Source: Lathyrus oleraceus
Lineage: Eukaryota; Streptophyta; Magnoliopsida; Fabales; Fabaceae
DNA length: 64,000 bases
Assembly (NCBI RefSeq): GCF_024323335.1
Contig: NC_066579.1
Location: 53,526,771 to 53,590,770 of the forward strand
Reading direction: 5' to 3'
Part shown: positions 35,252 to 47,605 of the stretch, one piece after another
Position numbering within the stretch: position 1 is the stretch's first letter
Layout of the letters: the number at the start of each line of letters is the position of its first letter
Notes under the pieces: model-generated
What the model saw: the letters and a program-made list of their open reading frames with translations, nothing else
The model's database searches: none
Told to the model about the DNA's origin: nothing
Position numbers and translations under genes: made by a program

Positions 35252-38200
35252 ACCTTTGTAGCACCTCAAATTTGCACCTATCATTGTACATACATTTTCA
35301 TATTAGGTCATAGCATATCATGGTCCATTGCATAGCATTTGCATAACCCTCAGTTGCCTCAAGAGCAAGCAAGCAAGAATTAGGTCAAACTGATCAAGAG
35401 ATCAGTCAGTCAAGCAAGCAAGCACAATTCTCAAGGAGCCAAGGCCCTAGGGTTTGTCCAACAAGTTCACATAACTTGGAGGTCCATTTGAAGTGTTTTG
35501 GTCAAGGATTGGATGTTCAGAAGTCATCAGTTCATGCACAGACAGTCAAAAACCCTAGAAAGTCAACAGTCAGTCAAAGTAGTGGATGGTGGCCATTCTT
35601 GTGGAATTTGGGCACCATGCTCATTAATCAAGAGTTCATATGTCTTGGGACATCATTTGAAGTCAAGTTCTCAAGGAATTAGGGTTTGGAAGTCATCAGT
35701 CAATGCACAGTCAGCCAGAAACCCTAAAAGTCAACTGTTGGTCAACTGTCCATTTAATCAGTGATTTGATGATGGAAATTGGTTTGAGAGGTCTCATTCA
35801 TGACCAAATAGGCCTCATATATCATGTCAAACACTATCATGGAAGAATTTGAAGCCAGATCAAAAATTTCTAAAAATGGAAACTGGACCTGTAACTGAAA
35901 CTTGCCAAAAATGGAAAGTCTTGATCCTCAAACTTACATCATGATACAAGCCTCAAATGAATTTTTGCCCAACATGAAAGTTGAAGATCTTGTTCTCCCA
36001 TTTCCAAAAAGTCCAAGAACTCTCAATTCCCATGTGTGGTTGACAAGTTATGATCGAATCGATTTCAGAAAATCTTGAACTTCAAAGGGCCATATCTCCC
36101 AAACCGTTTGGCCAATTTTGGTGGGGTTTTTTCCTACAAGTCACATTTGATCCCCTCTTTCCAAAAATATAAATTTCATGAGCCAAAACTTCACCAATCA
36201 AAATGGCATTTTTTGATCTATCTCATTTAAATGCAAGTTTGACCAATGTTTGACTTTTTGAAATAAACATTTTTCTAACATTTGGCCAATTGGAACAGCT
36301 CAGAAAAGTCATTTAAAACATGTTTGCAAGCTCAATTATGCAGTACATGAAGCCATTCTTTAACTTGCTTGAAATTTGGAAAAAAGGACAATTTCACCAT
36401 GCCATCCATACTTGCATTTGAACCATGCTTTGTACTTCATCAAGACAGAATTTTTGAAGGCCATTTGCTGTCAATTGAACATGTTGCAGCTTAAAAAACC
36501 AACAGCAAAAAGAAGCCATGCTTTAGTTGCTTGAATTTTGGAAAGAAGGTACATTGTCACCATGCTACCATATCCCACAACCATGCCTTGTACTGTCCAA
36601 GAACAGACTTAAGCACCATTCTCTGTCATATTGCAAACATTAGGAGCAACAACCAAGGACATTGCAGCAAAAAAATCACTTATCCACCTTGCTTTGGCAT
36701 TGGAGGAAGGTCTGTCAAAATTCAAAACCATGCCATGCCTTATACCAAGCAGCAGACTTATGATGGATTTTTCTGTCAATGAAGGACAGTAGCAGCAACT
36801 GCAACCAAAACCACCCAAAAGCCTAACTCACCTTACTTGGCACTTTAGAATTTTCTTCTGGTCAAAAGCTTCCAAATAACAAAAACCCTGCCTTGCCAAT
36901 CAACAGCAGTCTTGTTCATCAATTGTTCATCATTTGGATAACCTGCACACAACCAACAAACACAAAAACCAACATAACAAAAAAATGGACATTCTCTCAA
37001 GCATCACAGTGGCCAGGCCTTGTACTGTCACATGAAACAGCCACAAACCAACTCATTCATGTTGAATCCCTCTTACTTGCATTTCAAAAAGCTATCAAAA
37101 ACTCAAAACCACAAAAAGCAATTTCTAACAGCAGAATTTTCCATGACTTGCTGTCATGAGAAGTCAGCAATAACAGGCACAAACCAAAAAGAAGGAACTT
37201 CATTCATTTTCATTCTCATTCTTGGCATTTGCAAACCCTGTCAAACACAAAAGACCAAGCCTGGCCCTTGTTCTCCAACCACAAACAACATCAAACAGAA
37301 CTTTCAACACCATTTTCTGTCATGAGGAATCAATAGCAGACCAACCAACTTGATTCACTCTCAAAATCTCACCTTGCTTTGCATTTCCAATTCTCTGTCC
37401 AGAACTTCCAAAACCTAGCCTGGCCTGGTTTGATACAATCCAAACTGCACTTTTCTGTCATGAAAAAACCCTGCTAGCAGCAGACCAACCAAAAGCCTCA
37501 CTCACCTTGCTTTGCATTTCCAAAACTCTGTCTAAAACATTAAAGGACCTAAGCCTGGCATTTGTTTTTTTAACATCCATTCATCATTTCATGTCAACAT
37601 TGAAGCCACAGCAGCCACGACCAGAATTCCCTCTCCTCTCCCAATTTGCATTTTTGCCAAAAGAGAATTTCTGTCAAGAACCTCAAACCACTCGAGCTAG
37701 CTCTCCTTCCTTCATCACTTAGTCGACCTTGTGAAGCATTTGGAATCATCAATCATCATCTGCATAGCCCTTTCCTTGTTCTGTTTTTTTCAAGCATCCA
37801 ACCATGGTGAAAGGAGATTTGAAGAGTCCTAAGCACTGCTGAGCCAAGCAACCTCAAGTTTTCATCATCTCAAGGCATTGTGAACTTCTGTTTTGAGCTA
37901 CATCCACCAGAACAACACTGTTTTCATTTTTCTTCAAAAACAAGTAAGTGATTCGACCTCAACCATTTGCCTTGCCATGATATGTTTATGAAAGGTCTTT
38001 GTATGCTGGTTTCAATGCAACTTGTATCATTCAAAATGATGGTCTTATGATGGAGAAATCTGGATTTCTTTTTTTTTATGTACAAATATATTTCTGCTCG
38101 ATTTGCCATGCTTGCATTGATTTGATGAGATTTGATGCTATATTCTTGCTGCCTGATGCTTACTGATGCTATTGCCATGGTTAATTTTAAGTTCTGGGCA

Positions 38201-40652
38201 CTTTGATTTTTGCTCATGTTTAGATGTTGATGAAGATGATACCCTGTTGTTAAATCTTGCCCAGAAATTCGTATGAATTTATGTTTGGTTTGTGGCTGTT
38301 TTGATGTTGCATGAACATTGTTATATCATTGCCTTGATGTTTGCCATGCCATTCGAATGTTTGTTTGATGATTGAACATGATGAACATGAAGCCATGCTG
38401 CTGTTCTTTAAACCCTAGAACTATGCCCAGAAAATCCACATGAATTGTGTTTGTTATGTTTGGTTCATGGCTGTTTGATGTTGCATGATGTGTTTCAATG
38501 CCATACTGTTATGATTGCTTGGTCGAATCTGGTTTGATGTTGTTGATTACCATTGCCTTGCTGCATAAACCCTAGGGTTTTTGTTAAACCCAGAACTTTG
38601 AAGCTCATTGGCCCGAGCACTGTTCCATTGGCCATCAGCCAATGAGAACATTTCGTTCTCTCCCCCAAAACGCAGCGTTCCAATAAGTGACACGCTGAAT
38701 TACAAAATTGCCACTGTTGACCCTTGTTTGACTCATTAAACCATGCTACTTGTTCATGTTTCATTCAATTATTCACTCAACTTGCAAAATTCATTTCTCT
38801 CTCAAATTAAATCCAAAAATCATGAAAATTGTTGCATCATCTTCACAGGGATGTCTAGTATTTGATTATGATTTTTAATTAATTTTTCATTGGCTGGATT
38901 TTAATTGGTAATTGGTTTCCTAACATGTATGCACATTTGACACCCTTTGCCATTTCTTTTGTGAAATTGTCATGATGTATCCAATGAGCCTGAACTTTTT
39001 TGTGGTGAAACTAGATTCATTCACCTTTGTTTCCATATAAAGATTATGCATTTATCATATGTGGATTGAGAGCTTTGAATTTTTGAAGTTAGGTGTTACA
39101 TTTGGTGTCACAACATGAATGTGCATTTTCATGATTTTTGTTAACATGCTTCCTTACGTCCAAATGACCCCAAATTTTGCATGATCCCTCCCTTACATGT
39201 CTAATTCATGTGTGATTTTTCCTGGAATTAATTGTGCTGTTTTCCATTTATTTGAGAATTTTCTTCCCTGCCTAGTCAAATGTTGACTTTTGGTGATACA
39301 CATTGCCATATCCTTTAGGAAATTCTCATACCATATTGTATGGTCATGAAATTTCATATGTGATAACTAGACATCTCAGGCTTTGCATTGGTGTTAATCT
39401 CATTCATTTCTCATCTGTTTTCAATTTGATATGATTTTTTGAAGTTGACCCATGCTTGTTGACTTTCTTTGTGCATGCTTGAATTTGGTTTGACTTCTTG
39501 ATTTTAATTGACTGCCTTCCTCTCATCCAAATGCCATGAAATTTGACATGCTTGCCATGCTAGATGTTAGGATTGAATGTGATTTATTTGATGATTTTTG
39601 AGATTGTTTGGGTTGACTTTTGAATGAAGTCTTGCTGTTGACCTATTTGTGTTTTCCTTTGCCTTACTTTGACTTCAAATGTTCATGAAATGATAATAAT
39701 GCATGATTTGAATGTGGGCCCAATTGTGATAGCTTCCTAAATGTTTGACTTTGACTTTGGTTGACTTTTCTCTTCTGTTTTGACTTTTTCTTTCATCCTT
39801 GACCCTAGGCTAGTCCTAGTGGTCTTTTGGACTTACAATTGAGTTCCTGTTTCAGGTTAAGCACCAATGCCTCAAAGATCATTCAAACTTGATTGAACTC
39901 GATTGTTTTATCATATGCTAACCTTTGTTTTGTAGGTTTGACTCATGTGTTTGGGTCTTGTGCCTTGCACAGTTGACCATCTGTATTGACTGTTTACCAA
40001 TTCCTTTTGATTTAAACTTTTGAACTGTTTGCTGATTGTTTTGACTTTTTCAGGTACTTTAGTTGCTTAAGTTCTCTGAACTTGTTTTGCTTTGCTATTT
40101 AGCAACTTGCTTGAGGTATAATTACTTCTTCTTCATGTAGTCTGGAGACCCGGTCTGTTATTTGACCGGGCAAACTGTCTGAAGCCCTCCTTAAGAGGCA
40201 ATGCTTGTGTATGTTTAAATTGTCCTTGTACAGAGTCAAAGACCTCCTAAGTGAAGAGGCAATTGGTGGAAGGTAGGGATATGCAATCTATCCCCCACTA
40301 TTCAGTGTGTCATCTGCTTTGCTCACACCACTGTGTTGATGCATTGCAGATACAAACCCAAGATCTTGTACAATTGTACAGTTGAGTCAGTTTTAAATGT
40401 GTAGAAGGGTTCCCACTTTCTGAACCCACACATTCTTGTCTTAAGCTCTCCCAGGCCAGGGATAAGAGCTGTGAAGTCTTATCTTCATTCACCTTTCATC
40501 TGCTTCACCTTAGTCTCTCAATGGCAAGGTTAAGAGCAACACTCACCCAGTTCCAGAGGTTTGTTTGTTAAGGTTGATATGACCCCTCGACTAAAACCTA
40601 GCCTTGTTTGAGCCACTTGCCTGTGTATAGCGTGTGCTATCTGTGCTTGTAG

Positions 40653-40840
40653 GATTGTTTGACTTGCTCCCCGTGCAAGTTAGGATTTGTTTGACTTGCT
40701 TCCTGTGCAAGTTAGGATTGTTTGACTTGCTTCCTGTGCAAGTTAGGATTAGTTTAGACTTGCTTCCTGTGCAAGCTAGGTTTTGCTTGGCTTGCTTCCT
40801 GTGCGAGTTAAGTGTGTGTGGCTTGCTTCCTGTGTGAGCC
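40653..40840. repeat. ~31-bp tandem repeat in the 5' LTR of element C
   Basis: Six units of GTTTGACTTGCTTCCTGTGC followed by AAGTTAGGAT, with increasing divergence to the right. The inner CTTGC...GCAAG forms a small dyad in each unit. Confidence 0.88.
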
Positions 40841-41225
40841 ATGCTTAGGATAGGTTGGCCCTTGTGCCATTTAGCTAGAAACCATAACTTAGGGTTGATT
40901 TTGCATGACAACATCTAGGCTCGAGTCGTAGTCTCCCTAGTTGTGTCTCCCTCTGTTATCTGGTTAGGCTAGTCCTTTATCCCTCTATAGGGGAACTACA
41001 TCGCCCTGATCTTCATACCAGATGAAGTATGTAGGCAGGAGATTGAGCTGATCTCTCCGGGCGCCCTTTTCTTTTTTTGTGTGTGTTGTCTGACAATTGC
41101 TAGGCTCGAGTGCCTGACTCCTTAGCAATTTGTTGTCTGTCTGTTTGAGTGTGTGCTTGACAGTTATAGGCTCGAGTCCCCGACTCCCTATTAACTTGTT
41201 GTGTTGTTGTGTGCTTGGAAGCTGA

Positions 41226-41400
41226 TGTAAGTCCATCGGGTGGCATTTGGGTTCCAGTGTGCGTGTGTTTAGGTTCGGATATCAATGTAAGTCCAGTGAT
41301 TGGCATTTGGGCTCCATGTTTGCCCTCTTGAGTGCGTTTTGGTTCGGATGCCGATGTAAGTCCAGTGATTGGCAGTCGGGCTCCACGTTTGCCTGTGTCT
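41226..41400. repeat. ~67-bp repeat near the 3' end of the 5' LTR
   Basis: Three copies of GATGTAAGTCCAGTGATTGG followed by CATTTGGGCTCCA and GTTCGGAT, diverged. Matching copies lie in the 3' LTR at about 54890-55064. Confidence 0.75.
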
Positions 41401-41686
41401 TGTTTTGTTTGTGTGCGTGTCAGCCGAGCTACGAATGCTCTGATTCTTCTTCGTCCAAGAAGATACGTATGCATAGGATGCGACATCCTAGCGAGCATGT
41501 GTCGTTTCCCCAGTCCGAACTACTTCGACTCTGATGTCTATGCCTGATAGACTAAGTAGGCCCAGGATACGATATCCTGCCGAGTCAGTTTCAGTCTTGT
41601 TTGTCTCTCGTGTCTCTTTCAGCCTGTGTAGATGTTTGTTTGAGCAGTGTTTTAGCAACCATTTTCCTTTCTATTGTGCGTGGATC

Positions 41687-41738
41687 CCGTCGAGTACGAC
41701 GGATGCGTAGGGGTGCTAATACCTTCCCTTCGCATAAC
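41687..41738 (+). promoter_or_regulatory. Hairpin plus conserved GGGTGCTAATACC box (element C 5' LTR)
   Basis: CCGTCG (41687-41692), loop AGTA, CGACGG (41697-41702), then GGGTGCTAATACCTTCCCTT from 41711. It has the same arrangement as at 5574-5623 in element A, but with an unrelated stem sequence. The 3' LTR repeats it at 55351-55402. Confidence 0.55.
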
Positions 41739-41890
41739 CGACTCCCGAACCCATCCTCTTTGGTCGCGAGACCATGTTCTTTCCCAGGTTTACTCTGAGC
41801 GTTTCCTTTCCCTATTTTGGGATAAATAACGCACGGTGGCGGCTCTGTTGTTCTTTCTTTTCCCGCCGGTTTTTCGCGCGATGCGACAGC

Positions 41891-41908
41891 TGGCGACTCC
41901 ACTGGGGA
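41891..41908 (+). promoter_or_regulatory. Primer binding site of element C
   Basis: TGGCGACTCCACTGGGGA begins two bases after the 5' LTR end. It starts with the TGG expected opposite a tRNA CCA end. This sequence is the usual Ogre primer site, reported to match an Arg tRNA. Confidence 0.8.
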
Positions 41909-43015
41909 AAATAGAGAAGTTGACCTATGCTGGTCCATCTTCCCTGAGCGAGTCTCTCCTAGCGCTCTCTAGGTTAGGGTTTTGTTTGCTGTTGTATTTA
42001 TTGCATTCATTGTATATATGTGCACTTACTGTTTGCATTTATGTTTGCACTTATGTTTGCATTCATTCACATTCATTATTCATCTGCTGTGCTGTCTGTG
42101 TTTCTCTGTTTGGGGTGGGAGTTACTCGAGGTAAAAGGCCCAATACCCAGGCTATGAGTGAAATCTAGGAAACCTAGGAATAGAGTGATTCATGGGAAGC
42201 GGGTGGTATGGCGCCACTTAGCGGAACATTGATATCACGAGCAGTTCAGACCCTGGTGGGATATTATCGGTGCATACATCGGGTGTGCACAGGATGATAT
42301 TCTGCGAAAGGTTATTTATGATGCGTTTCTCTCGACCTTACCCTGGCCTAGATGACACCCGTGAGTGGGGGGGATTGATTATTTTAACAGGTACAGTTGG
42401 TGACTCTCGGTACAGATGGTGACTGTGAATTATGGACATTTATTTCTGGGACGCCGGAGTTCTGTCCGTGGTTTATCAGCGGGTTCCGTTTATTTCGGAT
42501 CCCCGGGTTGAATTTGAAAGTACCTGTTCAGAGGAGCTGGCTGTCATCCGTTCAATGGATGTTCCTGTGATGATAGTGATGTAATCTCCAGTTTCGTTTA
42601 TTTCGGAACTCCCCAAGTCGGATTTATGGTGACTTGGTTCCTCAGTTTGGTTTCAGATGCCAGTTGATCAGATTGACTTTGGGTTTCAGATGTTTGTGAT
42701 CAGAGTTCAAGCCGAAGCTTTGACCCTGTGCCTTGAGACGCACAGCCTGACCAGTCATGTTGCATCATTTGCATCATAGCATGTTTATTTTCCAAAAAAT
42801 AGTAATGCATGAAAAAGAAAAGTTAACTTGCATATGCATATCCTTTATCAGGATCATTCATGACAAAATAGTACCCATATCATGCATATCATGCACATAG
42901 CATCCTTGCATTACAGACATGTTTGGAGAGACTTCTCACTTCGGTTCTTGACTGAGAGAGGATTGCTGACCGCCGACCGCATCGTTACTCAACCAGACTC
43001 AATCAACAGAGGAGT
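41909..43015 (+). other. 5' leader of element C
   Basis: About 1.1 kb of untranslated leader between primer site and gag. It contains TTTGCATTTATGTTTGCAC-type repetition (42020-42080), a GGGGGGGATT run near 42369 and CATGCATATCATGCAC repetition near 42870-42900. No convincing ORF. It may contain a packaging signal, which would be needed for trans-mobilisation (inference). Confidence 0.6.
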
Positions 43016-43852
43016 ATGGATCAGGTTCAAGCAGAATTGGCCGAGATGAGGGCAAACATGGCCCAGTTCATGACAACAATGCAAGGAGTTGTTCAGGGGC
43101 AAGAGGAGCTGCGTGCCTTAGCCCAGAGACTGGAAGCCATGATTCCACCAGTCCACCGTGCTTCACCAGTGGGTGTACCCGTTCATGAGAATGCTGCTGT
43201 CACTATTCTCGTCAATGATCATGTCGTGGGAGATGAATTGAAGGGGATCAGAATCAGTGAACAGCCTCTTGCTGCAGAGACTGTTAATGTCAGAGCAACC
43301 CGCGTTCCAGTTCGCCATCCTGGCTCTTCAAAGTTCTTCCAGTTCTAAGAAGCTATACTCTGGGGCACCCAAAAGGGGAGAGATTGAAACAAATGATGTG
43401 CACCGACGGAGGAGTGTGAACAGAGGACAGTATCGTCAGGCTGTTGGTGTGACTATTCCAGCAACTCAACCTCAACAACAGCAGAGAAGGTCAACTCAGC
43501 AATATCGGCATCAACAACATCATCCTCAGCAGCAGGCTTCCCAGCCTCACAATGGTAATCAAGCCAGTACGAGTAATGAGAGGAAGAAGATCATTTTGAT
43601 CCAATCCCCATGTCCTACGCCGAGCTCTGTCCCTCGTTGATAGAGCGGAACTTGATTACTCCCAGAGACCCGCCGCCCATACCCGTCAACCCTCGGTGGT
43701 GGTATAGGCCTGAGCAGCATTGTGTGTATCATTCAGGAGCTCCTGGTCATGATGTGGATAGTTGTTTCCAGCTGAAGATGAAGGTTCAAGACCTCGTGAA
43801 GTCAGGTATCCTGAACTTTGAAGACTTGGGTCCCCGTGTTAATCAAGCTTGA
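43016..43852 (+). pseudogene. Ogre-type gag remnant, centre deleted
   Basis: An N-terminal piece starts MDQVQAELAEMRANMAQFM, a coiled-coil-like start typical of Ogre gag, and stops at about 43346. After a frame change a Q-rich segment follows (about 43330-43600: PQQQQRRSTQQYRHQQ). After another frame change comes the C-terminal part with MSYAELCPSLIERNL and the Cys/His motif HCVYHSGAPGHDVDSC (43610-43852). The central gag domain that forms the capsid is missing between the first two pieces. Gag normally packages RNA into the virus-like particle; this copy cannot do so alone. Confidence 0.8.
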
Positions 43853-44008
43853 AGATAACAAGTCCTGGGCTGGCGCCGACTTTTTCTTCAGAAGGATTGT
43901 TCAGAAACAGAAGCTGCTAATGCAAGAGATACTGACAGTTGTCATCCCCGGTGGGATCTATCACAATTGGGTCACTGTGGGCTTTCCTACAGTTGTTCAT
44001 AAGTCCTT

Positions 44009-44276
44009 GTAATAATCACTTTGTTTAAAAACCCTTCTCCCATGCCAAAAGGAGAAGTGATGACATTGTTGGCGACATTTTGTGCAATGATATTTTCATT
44101 CAAATAATTCATGTTAAAACATTTGTTTTTCCATTTGTTTTCCCTTTTCGCTTTTTGCATGAAATTGGTGATCACAAAAAAACCTTTAAAAACAGGAATA
44201 AAAGCAGTCTTTTCATCTGCATAACGATTGTCTTGTTTGATTTTCAAAGAGCTTTTCATATCAAATCATTATGCAG
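44009..44276 (+). other. Probable Ogre-type intron
   Basis: GTAATAATC at 44009 and ATTATGCAG ending at 44276 fit splice sites. The sequence between is non-coding, while the frame resumes directly afterwards with LKPIEHSD leading into the start of pol. Ogre elements are known to splice out an intron upstream of the reverse transcriptase. It is about 268 bp here; splicing is inferred. Confidence 0.5.
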
Positions 44277-44460
44277 GTTGTTTCTCAAACCCATTGAACA
44301 TAGTGATCGGACGTCATCTCCCAATTTTGAATTCCCTGTATTCGAAGCGGACGAAGATGATGTTGAAGGGATTCCTGACGAGATTTCCCGACTTCTTGAG
44401 CAAGAGAAGAAGATCACTCAGCTGCATCTCGAGAATCAGCAGAACAGCCAACTGGGGCAT
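44277..44460 (+). pseudogene. Start of Ogre pol (region upstream of RT)
   Basis: A frame reads NFEFPVFEADEDDVEG followed by IPDEISRLLEQEKK, the acidic segment that precedes reverse transcriptase in Ogre elements. It breaks off near 44450, where a purine-rich tract replaces the expected reverse transcriptase. Confidence 0.75.
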
Positions 44461-44464
44461 TATA

Positions 44465-44580
44465 AAAAAAAAAGAGAAAAAAGAGAAAGAGGAGGGTGCA
44501 AAATCAAAAAAAGAAATCAATCAAAATCAAAAGAAATCAAAAGAAAGAAAAAGAAAGAAAAAAAAAACAAAGGAGAAATG
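44465..44580 (+). repeat. Purine-rich tract at the internal deletion point
   Basis: About 115 bp almost entirely A and G with short AATCAAAAG-type repeats (AAAGAAATCAATCAAAATC). It lies between the start of pol and the integrase C-terminal remnant, exactly where several kilobases of pol are missing. Confidence 0.75.
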
Positions 44581-44599
44581 GCACCCTCAAAGTCCCAAG

Positions 44600-44935
44600 T
44601 TGGCTGATGCTGAATTCAATCGAAAAGAAGAGATCAACTGCCATGTGTCATGGTCAGTTATATCAACAGAGAGTGAAAAAGCATTCGATAAGAAGGTCAA
44701 GCCTCGTGTGTTCCTAGGAACCTTGTGCTCAAGAAAGTCTTGTCTTTTATACCCGATTCCAGGGGCAAGTGAACCCCCAAGCTATGAATGTCCATATGTT
44801 GTCAAAAGAGCCTCTTCAGGCAGTGTTCTGACACTTACTACAATGGATGAAGAAGTTCACTCGTCCTGTGAATCCTGGTGCAGTCAAGAAATACTTCGCC
44901 TAAACAAAAAGAAAAAAAATCAAACAGCTCGCTAA
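44600..44935 (+). pseudogene. Integrase C-terminal remnant of element C
   Basis: Frame pieces match the C-terminus of Tat/Ogre integrase, as seen intact at 1430-1727 in element A: STAMCHGQLYQQRVKK, KAFDKKVKPRVF, PYVVKRASSGSVLTLTTMD. At least two frame changes (near 44660 and 44710) break it. The zinc module and the DDE core are absent. Confidence 0.8.
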
Positions 44936-45100
44936 GTTGAACACCCCAAAGGGCGACTTAGGCAAAAAGGAGCGTCTCGGTGGATTGAAAACCCGAAAGG
45001 GCGATCCAGGCAAAAGTTAGAGACATTGAAAAAAAAAAGAATTTGCATCCCGCTAGATTGAACACCTCACACTGGGGCAATCTAGGCAAAAATTAGGGAT
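44932..45100 (+). other. Array of three stem-loops after pol (element C)
   Basis: (e) CTAAGTTG 44932-44939 pairs with CGACTTAG 44954-44961, one G-U pair. (f) TGGATTG 44981-44987 pairs with CGATCCA 45002-45008, one G-U pair. (g) CTAGATTG 45053-45060 pairs with CAATCTAG 45078-45085, perfect. Inside e and f a CCC/GGG inner stem can form; in f it closes a GAAA tetraloop. Each hairpin is followed by GGCAAAA, and g by GGCAAAAATTAGGGAT, as in element A. Stem sequences differ while pairing is kept. Confidence 0.72.
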
Positions 45101-47605
45101 TTGGCAAGTAACTGCACCTTGACAAGACTGTGCTCTATATATGTCATCCGTCAGGAATTCTCGATTCGTCGTCGACTGAAGCTCTGAATACATCGAAAAT
45201 TCAGAATGGTAGAGGAAAGGTCATTATGTTCAATATAGCCCTCTCCAATATATATCACCGATTTCAAACTTGTACAGATCCATGGAGTCTCGCCCTTTGC
45301 AGACTACCATTCCATCACATCAATTTGAGCTTTTATCCAATTATTTGCATTCTTATTTGTTTCAACTCAACAAATGTTTTGCATGTTTTTAATTGATAAA
45401 GTATCATTGTTTTCAAAGTAAACAAATTTTTCAAAAAAATTGTTCTTAAACAAAGTGAACGTTCACAATGATGGAAGGATACTTAGGAGACCCACAGTGC
45501 TCTCCCGGGGGTGGTATGATTACCAACAGGTAAGACAATTGTTCGTATCTCGAGCATGACTGTATCTTTGTCCTGCAGAACCTCGTATGGTCTCTCCTCA
45601 GTGAATTTGCACGACGCAGTGTTGTTTGAAGTTGTTCATCTTCATGTTCCCGGCAGTACAGATTCTTCCTCCAAATCCCTGTTAGCCCTATTGTGGGGCA
45701 TCTCCAATATAGGTTTGTTTGAGCCCTACCGTGGGGCATTCCCAGCAAGGTTGCTGTTGAAATATTTTTGTGGGGCAGTTCCCCAAGCAGAGTGTTTGCT
45801 GAAGACGTTAGCGTTCCTCTCTCCAGCAGAGCAGTCTTCTCCTCTCCCCGGCAGACCTATGCTTGCAGATTTCCCCAGTTGAGAATCCCCGCTGAGCGCC
45901 TGACAGTTATTTTCCTCGGAAGCACCCCAGTGGAGTTTATCTGTAGACCGTTGGTGTGTCCCCCAACAATTGGTTTTGTGATGCTATCATCTCCAGTATG
46001 GCCGTGAGTGCTTATCCCAAGCAGGTTTGTGGGAATTCATCTCCAGTATGATATGACGTGCTATCATCCTCGACAGAGTTGTTGCTCTTGCCACTACGGT
46101 TGTTCTCTCCGCTAGGATTGTTCTCCTCAGCAGAATGGCGTGGTTTTTCCTCAGCAAGTTCCCCGAGTGGAGCGGGTCTCTTGAAATACATCTCCAGCAG
46201 TGATTCTCCTACATATGGATTGGTTGAGTCGTCCCTAGTGGAGTAGTATTTATTTCTCCAGCAGAGTTCATCCTACCAGTGGATTGGACGGGTTTCTGTG
46301 GTAGACTGATATCTGTATCCCCAGCGGAGTTGTGTTTGTTTTCCAAGTCTGAAGTTGTCTTCCCAGCAGAGGTTGTGTTGATGGTTCTTCCCCAGCAAAG
46401 GTTTGTCTTTCCCCAGCAGGATGGAAGCTGACATGGTTATAGGATCCCCAGCACAGTTCCTGGAGTTCCCCGGTGTTGTCTCTGAAGGAGACGTGTGTTT
46501 ATGCGTTCATCATTTAGATAAGCATAGCATATTGCATCATTAGTGCATAGCATTTCCATGATCATGGGGCATTGTGTAAAACAAGAAAAACTCATGCATC
46601 AACATAGCAAGCATATCCATTAGCCCTAGGCTGTGGTGACCAGCCGAGGTTGGGTTGTTGGAAAGAGTTTAGCATCGCGCCACTGGATCGGCTTCAGAAT
46701 CGGGTTCATCAGCATGGTTCAGAGGTTGGTGTTTTCCCAACAAGTGATTCCTCAGTCGAGTGGGTATCCCCAGCAGTGTTACTCCCCAATTGTTAGCGTC
46801 TTGCCAGCTTGGGTCTTTTTTCCTTAAGCAGATATGGGTGTGTCTGATCTCTCCATGTAGAGTCTATCCCTTAAGCAGAAAGTGTCAATCTTTTCCTGCC
46901 ATTTCCCCACTGAGATACATCCTCGTGGATGACGGTTGCTTCAGTTCCCTCCCTAATGGGATGGGTTTTCCCCATTGAGTTCTTTCCTCATTAGGATGAG
47001 TCTTGATTCAGTCTGCCTTTTTGGATCGATCCTAAATTGGCTTTTTGTCGGCTGTCTCCTGTACTTCCCTGGGGCATAAATGAATAGTCGCTCACTAACC
47101 GACACTCATTCATCTTATCCTCAGCGGAATTTGTTTGGCCTCTACCTACAAACCGGTAGCTGTAAGTCCTATCCTTGTGGTTTTCTACCTACAAGCTGGT
47201 AGTTGTAAAATCCCACTTTCATCCCCTGATTGAAGTTGACCGTTTGTGCTCATCCTATCGATGACTGGTTACCTTTCTGTGGTTTTCTGCCTACAAACCG
47301 GTAGATGCAATCCCCTCTTTGCAGTTATCAGTATCCGGTTTGTGATATTGATATTCTTTCCCCTCTGGATACTTGCCTTGATCAAGCAGTATTGTCCCCA
47401 GTGGGTCTTCCCCTTCCTTTTGGATATTTGCTCCGAGTCAGCAACTTTATCCTCTTTTGATTGGTCATCTTTTGCATACCTAGTCTGGTACCCAGATGCC
47501 TTTCTTTTCGGTCGATTATTCATTTAGCAACCTACAACCCGGTTATGGATAATCTTCCATGCGAGTGTATTATCTACGTTTTGACGGCTTTAGATAATAT
47601 GTCTC
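45101..47605 (+). other. 3' non-coding region of element C with dispersed CCCCAGCAGAG motifs
   Basis: No coding frame. Between about 45730 and 46780 at least fifteen variants of TCCCCAGCAGAGTT occur, each typically preceded or followed by a T-rich stretch. From 47130 to 47320 CTACAAACCGGTAG-type dyads recur. Related CCCCAGCRAAGT words occur in the 3' region of element A. Confidence 0.6.

Larger units (their letters stand above)
35257..41888 (+). repeat. 5' LTR of element C (6632 bp)
   Basis: TGTAGCACC start, GATGCGACA end, directly before the primer site. The sequence is largely non-coding. The first 2.6 kb is rich in CATGCC/TTGCCATG and TTTTTGAAG-type words; 38270-40100 is T-rich. Two tandem repeat blocks (40653-40840; about 41226-41400) and the hairpin plus GGGTGCTAATACC box lie near its 3' end. 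Open frames inside it are shadows without motifs, also present in the 3' copy. Confidence 0.93.

Noticed and set aside
40591..40914. 107-aa minus and 67-aa plus ORFs in the element C LTRs
   Set aside because: Shadows of the ~31-bp tandem repeat, duplicated in the second LTR.
44080..44935. 175- and 235-aa Lys-rich ORFs as a novel basic protein
   Set aside because: They cross the purine-rich filler and join remnants of two different pol regions in the wrong frames.
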